This document shows positions 12,501 to 21,771 of a stretch of DNA of 64,000 bases, one piece after another. The DNA is from Microbotryomycetes sp. JL201 (lineage: Eukaryota > Basidiomycota > Microbotryomycetes), in assembly GCA_033819885.1 (NCBI GenBank), contig JAQYUZ010000006.1, positions 124,001-188,000 of the forward strand, read 5' to 3'. How positions within the stretch are numbered: position 1 is the stretch's first letter; each line of letters opens with the position of its first letter. The translations under genes and the position numbers were made by a program. The notes beneath the pieces are model-generated. The model searched no databases. It saw only the letters and a list, made by a program, of their open reading frames with translations, and was not told the origin of the DNA.

Positions 12501-13041
12501 ACGAAATGTCTACTTGATATGAGCGGAACATGTTGTCGCTCTCGAGGATTCGTCGGCCATTGACTGTTGACGGTGTGCATCAGTTTCATTCTGGACTTAG
12601 TCGTGAGGCAAAGTCTCACGAAACACTGTGGCAAACGTGTCGAGACCTTCGAGCACAAGGTCGCATTGCCTCGCGCTTTTTACCTTGTCGTTTAGCCTGA
12701 TTGTAGTCTTGTAGATCCATTGTCGCTCTCCGACCCATTGGACGAGCTGCAGCTCTGTCACATATCAGCTGACATTTGGGGCACCACACGCGACTTTGCC
12801 TTGCCCGTTCATTGTCATCCTGAAATGGATCAGGGATCAGACGAGAAAGTAAGAGCTCGACGTGGACTTGTGACGGCATCTGACTGCACGTGCGCCAGCT
12901 AGTGTCGTCATGGTCGTCAGCCTGGGTTCCGCCTTTCGACTTGGGGCCGTCGTTTGCGTGCAACGAAGAGTCGTCGTAAGGTCGCCATTTGGATTGACAC
13001 CACTGCCATTGTGACGGGTCGTCGAGCTTAACGACGTGCAT
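9598..13041 (-). CDS. Beta-mannosidase, glycoside hydrolase family 2
   Basis: A multi-exon gene with more than ten short introns. Order from the N-terminus: the sugar-binding domain (MPSQVHVELL ... DPFQDDNE, LVQWVGERQWIYK, LEGLDTFATVFLNG, DNMF, RKAGYNYGWDWGPILM, AGPWRPIRIEAY); an immunoglobulin-like domain; and the TIM barrel (GGANWIPLDSF, MVRVWGGGIYESDDFYDLC, AGNNEDYQIAESEG with the acid/base Glu, VSEFGMLSLPDTKTIEGF with the nucleophile Glu). The C-terminal part carries WPCSSWAIVDYHMRP and YYAIKRAMAPISI. It releases mannose from the non-reducing end of beta-mannosides, for example during N-glycan or mannan breakdown. The start at 13041 (MHVVKLDDPSQWQW) has no signal peptide, suggesting an intracellular enzyme. 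One intron (12251-12203) needs a GC donor and another (10732-10600) contains a minisatellite. The last few residues and the exact stop are uncertain. Confidence 0.92.
10611..10673. repeat. 9-bp minisatellite, 7 units, inside a beta-mannosidase intron
   Basis: Seven tandem copies of a 9-mer with consensus aggtaagtg on the plus strand. Units vary at one or two positions: aggtaggtg, aggtaagcg and agttaagtg also occur. The array fills about half of a 133-nt intron (10732-10600) of the minus-strand beta-mannosidase gene, where it reads as pyrimidine-rich cacttacct. No other copy was noticed in the window. Confidence 0.95.
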
Positions 13042-13177
13042 AACGAAAACAGCTGCCGATTGATCGCGCCCACTAATTTCGCTGACAAGAGTCGATGCAT
13101 GATAAAGCTTAAATCCATTGCAGGCACTTGCATGGTCCGTATATATGTTTACGACGTAGACAGGAAGACAGGAAAAT

Positions 13178-15410
13178 CTATTGTTCATTTTCAGCCTCGA
13201 GCTTGGCAAAATATCTAAACGCCAGCAGGTGATCAGTTCTATATTCCTCGCTTACGTAGCAAGGGTATGGCAACTCACTCGATCGTTTCTGCAATGCCCG
13301 TCTCAAGCGAATACTTGGGTTCCCAGCCCAAAACGGTCCTGGCCCTCGTAATGTCTGGCCTCCTTCTCGGTGGATCATCGACGACCGCCGGTGCGAAAAC
13401 AATTTCGCTTTTTCTGCCACGGTTCTGTGTCGTCGAAGGCTCGTTGGCAGACATTCGCGCCCGAACGACTTCCGCGCTCTCGCCACCTTCTGCCAGCTCG
13501 GGCACGTCGCTCTCTCTTTGCTCGTCCACCTCATCAGATGCTGTACCAACAGATGGGGGAATCTCGCCTTTGTCTCGCATCTCTTCGACCTTGTCTCGAA
13601 TAACTCGAGCCCACTCTGCTACGGTCGCTTCGTCTTCAGTGCCGATATTGACAGGGTCCGTGTACGAGGACGTCATAAGTTTGATCAGGCCCGTCACGAG
13701 GTCTTGCACGTACTGTGACCATCTCACGGCTTCGTCAGCATTACGAAACCTCGCACAAGGCAAGTTGAGCAGGCTGACCATCAGCGATCTCGTCGCTTTG
13801 CCGTCTCCATACACCTGCAAGTCTTCGCCGCGCAGTGCAGCGACAATAAAGTTGCTCACAAGCCTGCCATCGTCCTGACGCATCCTTGGACCGTAACCTA
13901 AACCGGTCTTGGGAATGAGTTGTCCCGGTTCTTGATTTCACCTCTGAAATGCGTGCTTACAATTGAATATCCTTGCGACGCGAACGTCCACGCCATCTTG
14001 CCGATGATACCCGTATGTCAGAGCTTCGGCCACGCGTTTGCCTTCGTCGTAGCAGGCTCGTGGTCCAACGCAGTTGACGTTGCCCCAATATTCTTCCGAT
14101 TGAGGATGTTGTTCTGGCGAGCCGTAAATTTCTGTGACAAACAGAGGGGTCCTCTTAGAATCGCCCTGAGGAATTGCCGACGAGGCGCCCGCACCTGAAG
14201 TGCTTGACAGCAGGATCCTCGCCTTGACTCGTTTAGCCAAACCGAGCATGTTCATTGTGCCCATGAAATTGGTTTTGAGAGTTTTGACAGCATTATGTTG
14301 ATATCTGTAGAGGTTTTATCAGGATCAGTGTGAGAACACTTAGGACGCTTGGAACCTTACGCTTTCGGCGAAGCAGGACAAGCCAGATGATAGATCTGCG
14401 ACCAGCTCGTGCGTCAATAGTTGGCAAAAGGAAGGCATGCGCGAGCGATGTACTTGATCAACTTCAACCATGAAAGGCTCCACAACATCTGCGCGCACGA
14501 GTTCGAAGTTCGGGTGGCCACTGAGTCAGAGTAACGAATTTAGTCTTTTGTTTGCGGCCAATTCAAGAGTTGACATTCTTACACTACGGTAGCATACGAT
14601 TTGTTAGCTGGCTCTTATACCTGAGTCAACACACAACTGACCCCAATGCGAAATAGCGAGCTTTGAGCCGGAAAAAAAGTTGTCGAGAACGACAACATCG
14701 TGACCCATGCACATGAGTCGATCCCTGTTGGCAACCGAGCCTTCAGCGCATGCTCATACGAATTGCCTGAGCTTGAACGCAATCAAACTTGCACGAGATG
14801 ACTGCCTACGAAGCCCGCGCCCCCCGTTACGAGGATCCGCTTACGGTCTCGTTGCCCGAGTTTCTTGACCGGCGGAAATAAGGTTTTTGAGGAGAATTGG
14901 ACGGACTTTGGCCAGTCGTACAATGGAAAATGATGACTGTGCACCTCGCTCGTGTTTGAGTCGCTTGATCGGGTGCGACTTCGGATGGCGAGGTGCTGGC
15001 TCGGCGAAGGCTGAACGCTCTCCGGCCGCGACGGCGTTGTCGGTCTAGAGCCTGGAGGCGTTTGAATGCCATTTGAAGTTGCGGTTGGCGAAAGGTACAA
15101 GGATTGAAGCTGCGGAGTGACAGGGATTGAGCGCCTGCCGACGTCACGTGCCTTGTACGGATCTGCGACGTACTAGGTCGACGGGCACACTGTCGAGCTC
15201 TCTGATTGGTCTCCCGTCTCTATCGAGTGTAAGCGAAGCTCGTGACGGGTTCGCGGCCGCGCTGCGCAGTGTGGTGTCGTGCCTGGTCGCCGAGGAGGAC
15301 GAGCCGAGGCTGCCGGCGACAGTCAGCTCGGCGTGAGGCGCACTGCTGCGTCGTGCAGCCAGAGCATCTGCCATGCCGGCTGACAGCAGCGGCGTGGGCT
15401 GGTGCGTCAT
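13178..15410 (-). CDS. UXS1: UDP-glucuronate decarboxylase (UDP-xylose synthase)
   Basis: An SDR-family enzyme that converts UDP-glucuronate to UDP-xylose, the xylose donor for glycans. After a ~110-residue Ser/Pro-rich N-terminus come the Rossmann motif [65 protein letters not shown], and the catalytic YDEGKR (YxxxK). [33 protein letters not shown] and the nucleotide-binding [13 protein letters not shown] follow. The gene has many short introns. The intron at 14792-14725 needs a GCAAGT donor. The final exon supplies [11 protein letters not shown] and ends at 13178. Unlike many family members it shows no N-terminal membrane segment, so it may be cytosolic. An acidic insert of about 50 residues precedes SEIVF. 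The start at 15410 could instead be the downstream Met at 15374. Confidence 0.93.
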
Positions 15411-15486
15411 GTTTCAGCGGGCAAGCTCAGCAGTTCAAGTCCGCGTCGAGCCGCATGTCGCTTTGACGTCAACCCATCGGATCAAG

Positions 15487-16555
15487 ATGAGCGACTGGGG
15501 CAGGTCGCATCAAATGCAGTGATCCTTGACCGGTCTTGCTGACCCTTGCTTTTTCCTGGACCTCAGACGCGTCAGACAACGAGGAGACAGCAGCACCGAG
15601 CGCACCCAAGGTTGCAGTCGCAGCCAAAAAGGGCAAATTCGCCGACGAGGACGCCAGCGACGATGATGTCAAAGTGCGTCTCGATGCTTGACAACATTTT
15701 ACTTGCTTCTGTCAGCTAACGCAAACGGCAACGCCACTCGTGACCCCGTGCAGGACGACTGGGACGCGTCTGATGAAGAGGCGCCTGCCGCACCAAAATC
15801 AAACGCACCCCCACCGCCAGTCAGGCAAAAAGGCATCACAAAGCAAAAGATTGCCGAGAAGGAGGCTGCTGAGAGAGCAAGGCAAGAGGCTGCAGCGCAG
15901 AGGGTGAGCTCGAGCAACACACCTTGCTTTTGTGGCTTGGATGCTTCAGGCAGAGCTCAAGAACGATAACTGACATTCAAGTGTTCATGGGCCAAAGGCT
16001 GCAGAAGACGATCCGGCACTGCGGAGAGCACGCGAGCGAGAGGCGCAACTCAGCGCAGACATGGACAATGCGGCAGCGCTCTTTGGACAAACTTCGGTCT
16101 CGAACGGCAGCAACGGTCAGTGTCTTACAGATTTCAAGATGAGACGCTTCGGGAGCGCCGGGCTTACACGATTCTTAAATATGTCAGACGACATTCTGTC
16201 GAGAGCGCCAAAGACAGAGGCAGAATTCAAACAGCTGGCTGAAGACATCGCCGAGGCTCTGAAGAAACACGAAAAGAGTCGACACTATGCCAAATTCACA
16301 GAAGAGCTGGCACGGGCAGTGTGTCTCCCATTGAAGGACGTTGACGTGCGCAAGTCTGCTTCGGCTCTTACGGCACTCGCAAACGAAAAGCAGCGCGAGA
16401 GCAAAGCCGGAGGCAAAAAGACAAAAGGTTCGAACAAACCTGCTCTCGGAGCGGGCAAGAGCATGGGCCAAGGTCGCGCAGACTTGGCCACCTACGAAGA
16501 GGTCCTCGACGACAGCGGAGAATACGATGACTTTGTAAGCGAGCATTCTGATTGA
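15487..16555 (+). CDS. HCR1: Translation initiation factor eIF3 subunit J (Hcr1)
   Basis: The start MSDWDASDNEE is formed by a 13-nt first exon (15487-15499) joined to 15567 through an intron with a GCAGGT donor. No GT donor in the right phase exists. The second exon is acidic and lysine-rich, followed after another intron by DDWDASDEEAP, the typical eIF3j opening. Next come KGITKQKIAEKEAAERARQEAA and, in a later exon, DPALRRAREREAQLSADMDNAAALFG and SRAPKTEAEFKQLAEDIAEAL. The end carries YEEVLDDSGEYDDF. eIF3j is a loosely bound eIF3 subunit that sits in the 40S decoding centre and aids start-site selection and subunit recycling. Two internal junctions (about 15903-16010 and 16115-16180) have more than one plausible splice, and the stop at 16555 assumes no further 3' intron. 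Confidence 0.85.
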
Positions 16556-17176
16556 GCTTTTATAGAGAGTCTGACGATGGTTGTGCCAGATGTGATGTGG
16601 ATCTTTGCTATTGCAAACTCCCTCGATGCATGACGGAACGGCAGGTGGCTTCGGGTGAATCTCATGTAGCGCATTGCGCGTGTCTCGATTTTCATAGATC
16701 ACTGTGCAATCAGCACAACCTTTCTACGTTCAGAAATCAGACATGATTCATAAATCTGATGGCGGTGGCGTTGACGCCACCGGGCGCTCACACGCCAGTT
16801 GACATCTGCCGGTGTCGGGCGGACCAAGTCTCCATCACAGCTTCCGGGGCGATGAAACGCGAACGCGAATTGTGTCGCGGGGCGTCGTAGAACGGCCTAG
16901 ACAAGTTGGACAGCGAGAGGCCGCGAGGCAAGTGCTGCGCAGTTTGCCTCCTATTCGGGCCACCAATACGAGGTCGCGTGCGCGCCGCTAGTCTCCTCCG
17001 TCATCACACGAGGTACGCTGCTCTGCCGACACTCTCTGAGATATACATCAGGCTGACACTATCAATCGTACCCATCGCCGCCTACCCTGTGCCCTCTGTT
17101 GACGCCTTCCGTCGCCTGCCGCCTCGACCTTTTCTCCACCGCGCTCGTTCGCCGCCCACCGCCACTTGTAGTCATC
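16556..17176. other. Intergenic region between eIF3j and eS27
   Basis: Contains the 3' flank of eIF3j and the promoter and 5' UTR of the ribosomal protein gene eS27. The last ~150 bases are pyrimidine-rich, as in many highly transcribed fungal genes. A perfect short hairpin lies at 16764-16781. Open frames here are short and have no recognisable motif. Confidence 0.5.
16764..16781. other. Perfect GC-rich hairpin
   Basis: GGTGGCG, loop TTGA, CGCCACC: a 7-bp perfect inverted repeat with a 4-base loop, about 210 bp past the eIF3j stop. It could be part of a transcript end or a structured RNA, but nothing else supports a role. Confidence 0.6.
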
Positions 17177-17948
17177 ATGGTGAGCCACACGTGGAATATT
17201 GACTTGGTTTTGGAATCGTCGCCAGTCCTGTATCAGCACACATGCAGCCTAGGCAGCGCACGCCGTCGTATTCGCCTGCCACGACGATTTTTTCTTGGGC
17301 GCGCCTGCAGCGCGATCAAAGCCACAGCACATTCCGGCATGACGAGACGGCGCAGCAAGCCTTATGTTGAAGCGTCTCGTGCTGTCACTTCATGCTGCCC
17401 AGGCCGTTGAGCCTGAGAGCTGGACTAGCGACCGATCCACACAAGCCTGGCGTCGCAAGGACGATCAACTGACGGTTTTCATCGGCACAGTCTGGTCTCG
17501 CAGTCGATCTTTTGAACCCTAGCCGCGAGCAAGAGGCCAAGACCCACAAGCTCAAGAGATTGGTACAGTGAGTCGTGACTCGACCTGGGCCCTGATCGCC
17601 CAAATGAGTGCTGAACGTGCTTTTGTGTGTCCAGATCGCCCAACTCGTTCTTCATGGTGAGTATCCTTGCAGCTCACTAGTGTCGAGGCCTTTGTCCCTC
17701 CCATTGCAGGCGCTGACCTGCTGCGGCTCACACAGGACATCAAGTGCCCGGGCTGCTTCACCATCACCACCGTCTTCTCACACGCATCATCGGTTGTCCT
17801 TTGCGGCTCGTGCTCGACCGTCTTGTGCCAACCCACCGGTGGCAAGGCTCGCTTGATGGAGGGTTCGTCGAGCGCCAAGGCAATTTGGCAGTGGGATGTC
17901 GCTGATCGGATGCATGTTACAGGCTGCTCTTTCCGCCGAAAGGTCTAA
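17177..17948 (+). CDS. RPS27: 40S ribosomal protein eS27
   Basis: Five exons (17177-17179, 17491-17567, 17635-17656, 17736-17862, 17923-17948) give exactly 84 residues, the usual length of eS27. The protein reads [23 protein letters not shown], then [31 protein letters not shown] and [16 protein letters not shown]. The four cysteines (CPGC and CGSC pairs) form the zinc finger of this small-subunit protein. Exon 1 is only the ATG, followed by a 311-nt intron, the longest in the window apart from those suspected in untraced genes. Exon 3 is just 22 nt. The large first intron after the start codon is common in fungal ribosomal protein genes and may boost expression. Confidence 0.97.
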
Positions 17949-18778
17949 ATGGTCTCTGAAGCGACAGGCGAAGTTGCTTCCGTTCACGTCACTTTGTCCG
18001 CCCGTTTCGGCCTCTCTCTATCCACGTTGCGCCCTGGTTTCGCGCTGTCGTCCAATCCTTTACGATTATGGTCGTTATCATAACGAGTCGCTTTTCCGCT
18101 GTTTTCTTCTCGCGTTGTATAATTTCATCTCCGCCTCCCTCGCATCTGATTTGCGGTCCGCCGTAGACGTTTGCGCGCTCTTGTTTTCAAAAGGCGACCA
18201 GATCTCAAGGATGTGGCAGTTTTGGGTGTCAACAGTTGATCAGGTCGACGTTGCATTTTTGGGCTTTGGATGTTGGACTCGGTTGGATCGAGCTTGTTGC
18301 AAATGAGGTCATGGTTACTTGAGTGGTGTTGACGGACTCTATGCTGTGAAAGCCCTTGTGTATTACGACCCTGCGAGCCAAATCTTGGATGGCCGACACT
18401 ATATATCGTGTAGGGACAGGTGAGGGTCACATGCGAGCTGGCTGGCAGGTTCGGGATGGCCGAGACAATCACGTGCACGCTGCGAACCAAGCGAGCCCTC
18501 TCCGAATTTCAGGGTTTACGTGGTCAAGGTGACGATGATTCCATTTCATTGCGTGTGTGAAGAGCTTGTGCCGGTCAACCGCGTTCGATCTCTAACTTTT
18601 ACTTTCAAATGTATTCAGATCTCAAGAGAATATACTCGTCTATACGGCTGCTTGTATGAAGCGGTTGATGTTAGAGGGGTGCGTCACTCAAGAAAGGAGG
18701 TGTCGCGGCGCCTGCGAGCTCTGGGGTCTGGCGGGTCCGCTGTCCCGCTTGCTATCACCTGACACTCGAAAGAAAAAG
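17949..18778. promoter_or_regulatory. Region upstream of fructose-bisphosphate aldolase
   Basis: About 830 bp without a recognisable gene. It holds the eS27 3' flank and the aldolase promoter. A TATA-like stretch (actatatatcgtgtag) lies at about 18397-18412 and a CACGTG core at about 18471. Neither is shown to be functional. Confidence 0.4.
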
Positions 18779-20930
18779 ATGGGACTTCTCGACATTGTAC
18801 CTGTCAGTGCCCCGATCTCCTCATGTAACCTGATCGAAACTTGCTGACCCATGCGCGTACATCTTTGTCACAGGCGTGAGTCGAGGTGCAGGACTCGGTT
18901 GAACGACCTGACACGCTGACGTCGACGCTCTCGCGTGTCTGCCGCCTTGTGAACTGCGTCATTGACAGTGGCGTCGTTACTGGCAAGAACTTGATCAAGT
19001 TGTTCGACTATGCTCGCGAGCAACACGTAAGTCGAGCTCTTGGATGAGCAACTCGGTTGTTGGCTCGCGGCCGCCGGAACTTTCCGGCCAAGTTAGCCTC
19101 GAGACGAACGTGCCTCACTGACACTTGTTGCTGCGCCTCCGTTCTCACTTTAGTTTGCCATCCCTGTAAGCTTCTCGTTTTCTCCCAGCCTCGTCCCAAA
19201 GGAAATCGCAGGCGCCGGTTCAATCGATCTGGCTGCTCTCAAGAAATCCGGGGCATCGATGGCACACGAGCAATGACGACGCGAGACCTCTTGAGCTGAC
19301 AAGAATCTCGCATTGGCACATTCCTTTGCGATGACAGGCTTTCGTGAGTGTTCATCTTACCAAAATCACTGCCGGCAACGTGCTGAGCGAGTTGCCCCGG
19401 GCAGAACGTCACGTCCTCGTCGACCGTTGTTGCAGCGCTCGAGGGCGCTCGTGACTCGAAGGCTCCCGTCATTCTTCAGGTCTCCCAGGGCGGTGCCGCA
19501 TTCTTTGGTGGCAAGGGCCTGAAGAACGACAACCAGGAAGGTTCAATCGCCGGCTCGGTCGCCGCGGCTCACTACATCCGCGCCATCGCTCCCGCTTACG
19601 GCGTGTACGTGCTTCCCTGACTGAAACATCTCGATGTCCGGCATCAGCTAAAGTACATCAAAATATATCAACCTTGCAGTCCCGTCGTCATCCACTCTGA
19701 TCATTGCGCCAAGAAGCTCTTGCCGTGGTTCGATGGTGCGTGATCTGATCTGCGCGCTTCACATCAAGTCTGAGTCAGGATCATGCTGCAGGCATGCTCG
19801 AGGCGGACGAAGCCTACTACAAGGCCAACGGCGAGCCTCTCTTTTCGTGAGTTATTTCGCCGCGCCGTGAGCCGTCTTGTCAAGCCTCACACAATCGTAC
19901 AACAGGTCCCACATGCTCGACTTGTCGGAAGAATCCAAAGAGGAGAACATTGCCATTTGCGCCAAGTATTTTGAGCGCATGGCCAAGATCGACCTCTGGC
20001 TCGAGATGGAGATTGGCATCACCGGCGGTGAGGAGGATGGTGTTGACAACACTGGTGAGCTTGTCTGAGACAGTCATTGCTTGTCGACATCGCTCCACAC
20101 CTGACCTCTCTCGCCGTTTGCTTGTCAGGCGTGGACAACTCGCGCTTGTACACCCAGCCCGAGGATATTCTCGACATTCACAACGCTCTGTCGCCCATCT
20201 CACCTGCGTTCTCGATCGCCGCCGCCTTTGGTAACGTTCACGGTGTCTACAAGCCTGGCAACGTCAAGCTCCAGCCCGAGTTGCTCGCCAAGCACCAAAA
20301 GTACTGCCATGAGCAGCTCAAGTCAGAGAACCCTCTCCCCATGTCAGTCTTTCTTTTCAAAGATGCCATAGATATTGTTTTCCTGATTCTCTGGTTGCGT
20401 TCCAGCTACCTCGTGTTCCATGGTGGATCTGGCTCGAGCAAGGACGAGATCAAGATTGCGGTCGAGAACGGCGTCGTCAAGATGAACGTCGACACTGACA
20501 CGCAGTGGGGCTACATGATTGGCTTCAGGGTGCGCTATCTCCGCCCGCGTCTCGTCCTGGCCAAGCTGACCCCTTTTCCCTCCGGCAGGACTACTTCAAG
20601 TCCAAGGCCGGCTACCTCGACACCCAAGTTGGTAACCCCGAAGGTGCCGACAAGCCCAACAAGAAGTGTGAGTTGCCGTGTTGTTTTTTCCGCCGTGTCG
20701 ATTGTTGGCGTGTGAAACAGCGGCGCGGCGACTTGGTCGAGGATAGGCCCCTATGCCTCGGCTGTCGCTCGACCAGACTGCTGCGATGCACCACCCCAGG
20801 AATGTTGGACTGATGCACGTCGAAATGCGCAGACTACGACCCTAGGGTTTGGGTGAGGAAAGGAGAGGACACCATGAGGGCGCGTGTGCAAGAGGCCTTG
20901 CACGATCTGAGGACTGAGAACGTTTTGTAG
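18779..20930 (+). CDS. FBA1: Class II fructose-bisphosphate aldolase with micro-exons
   Basis: Zinc-dependent glycolytic/gluconeogenic enzyme that splits fructose-1,6-bisphosphate into dihydroxyacetone phosphate and glyceraldehyde-3-phosphate. Motifs in order: MGLLDIVPAGVVTGKN, FAIPAFNVTSSSTV, QVSQGGAAFFGGKG, VVIHSDHCAKKLLPW (zinc His), HMLDLSEE, LEMEIGITGGEEDGVDN, AAAFGNVHGVYKPGN (zinc His), LVFHGGSGSSKDEI, KMNVDTDTQWGYM and the end YDPRVWVRKGEDT ... LRTENVL. About a dozen short introns are present. The conserved N-terminus can only be read if the first exons are 18779-18802 (24 nt), 18874-18875 (2 nt), 18969-19026 (58 nt), 19154-19165 (12 nt) and 19338-19343 (6 nt), followed by 19405 onwards. 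All flanks are canonical AG and GT. The order of these exons is an inference from frame and family conservation; the enzyme assignment is certain. Confidence 0.96.
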
Positions 20931-21771
20931 ACCGAGAAACGCTTTCTAATGCATTTGAACACGTCCGCTGTGTCTTGTGCTCTAGGGTTGCTGTCCTGCA
21001 TGAGCGCGCCGTCCAGATCAGTCGAACGCCACACCGAGACCTCACCGACGGGTAAGCTTTCCATCCACTCTACGCATTCGTACAACAGTTTCGAGCACGA
21101 CTGATGCTTTCATGCAGTTGTCAGAAGATAGAGGTTTTCGTGAGGTCACGTGACCTAGGTTGCCCTGACTGCCAACGGATGTGTGTCCAACACAACGAGC
21201 AACAACTTTGACAGGGAGTCGAAGCCAACTCCTTGACGAAGACAATGAGCGCAGGCTGCTCATCATTGCATGCCGCCTTCGCTCCCGCAGGTTCCGGTTT
21301 CCTGAATGGGAAACCACGGCTCTGTGAGCAACTCTGTCCCTTTGCTTGACGTCGGTTGTGTTCTGCGGTCTCAAAGTCGCCTCTCGTCGACTGTCTGTAC
21401 GAGACAGTTCAGGAACTTGATCACCATTGTGCTGTCGAGACAAGCTTGTCAAATCTAGGAGAGGTGCGAGCGGCGCAGGCGCAGGCGCTGGCGATTAAAC
21501 AGTTGCGGCACACGGACCGTCCGTGCACGCAAAGTCATCCTTTGACGCAAGACTCGGAAGGAGGTACCGCTTGTTTGAACCAGGATTGTGCCAGCGCGCG
21601 TAAGTCGAGACGAGCGAAGGCAGGCTCGGGTTGAGAAATCATGGTCTTGCCCGCCTCCTTCGTCCCTTCTGCCATTCTTTGGACGAGGCTCGATTTGATA
21701 GCTGACTGTGCTCTCAAATCGTGCTCAGACCTGGTACGCCTTAGCGGCAGGCTAGTGTATCGACCACAAAG
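20931..21771. other. Intergenic region, about 840 bp
   Basis: Between the aldolase stop and the RRxS-rich gene. Short open frames exist on both strands but none has low-noise codon use, conserved motifs or splice support. The one distinct element is a 14-bp perfect palindrome with a CACGTG core at 21143-21156. Confidence 0.45.
21143..21156. promoter_or_regulatory. Palindromic E-box, AGGTCACGTGACCT
   Basis: Perfect 14-bp palindrome centred on CACGTG, the core bound by fungal bHLH factors such as Cbf1. It lies 616 bp upstream of the RRxS-rich gene and about 210 bp after the aldolase stop. Function is inferred from the motif only. Confidence 0.45.

Noticed and set aside
13267-13878. 203-codon plus-strand open frame
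   Set aside because: It is antisense to UXS1 exons whose protein is clearly recognisable.
18803-18968. A single intron instead of two around the 2-nt aldolase exon
   Set aside because: Joining 18802 directly to 18969 shifts the frame out of the conserved GVVTGKN motif, and no other GT or GC donor gives the needed phase.
19166-19337. tRNA B-box-like GGTTCAATC inside an aldolase intron
   Set aside because: No matching A box, acceptor stem or anticodon arm can be formed around it.
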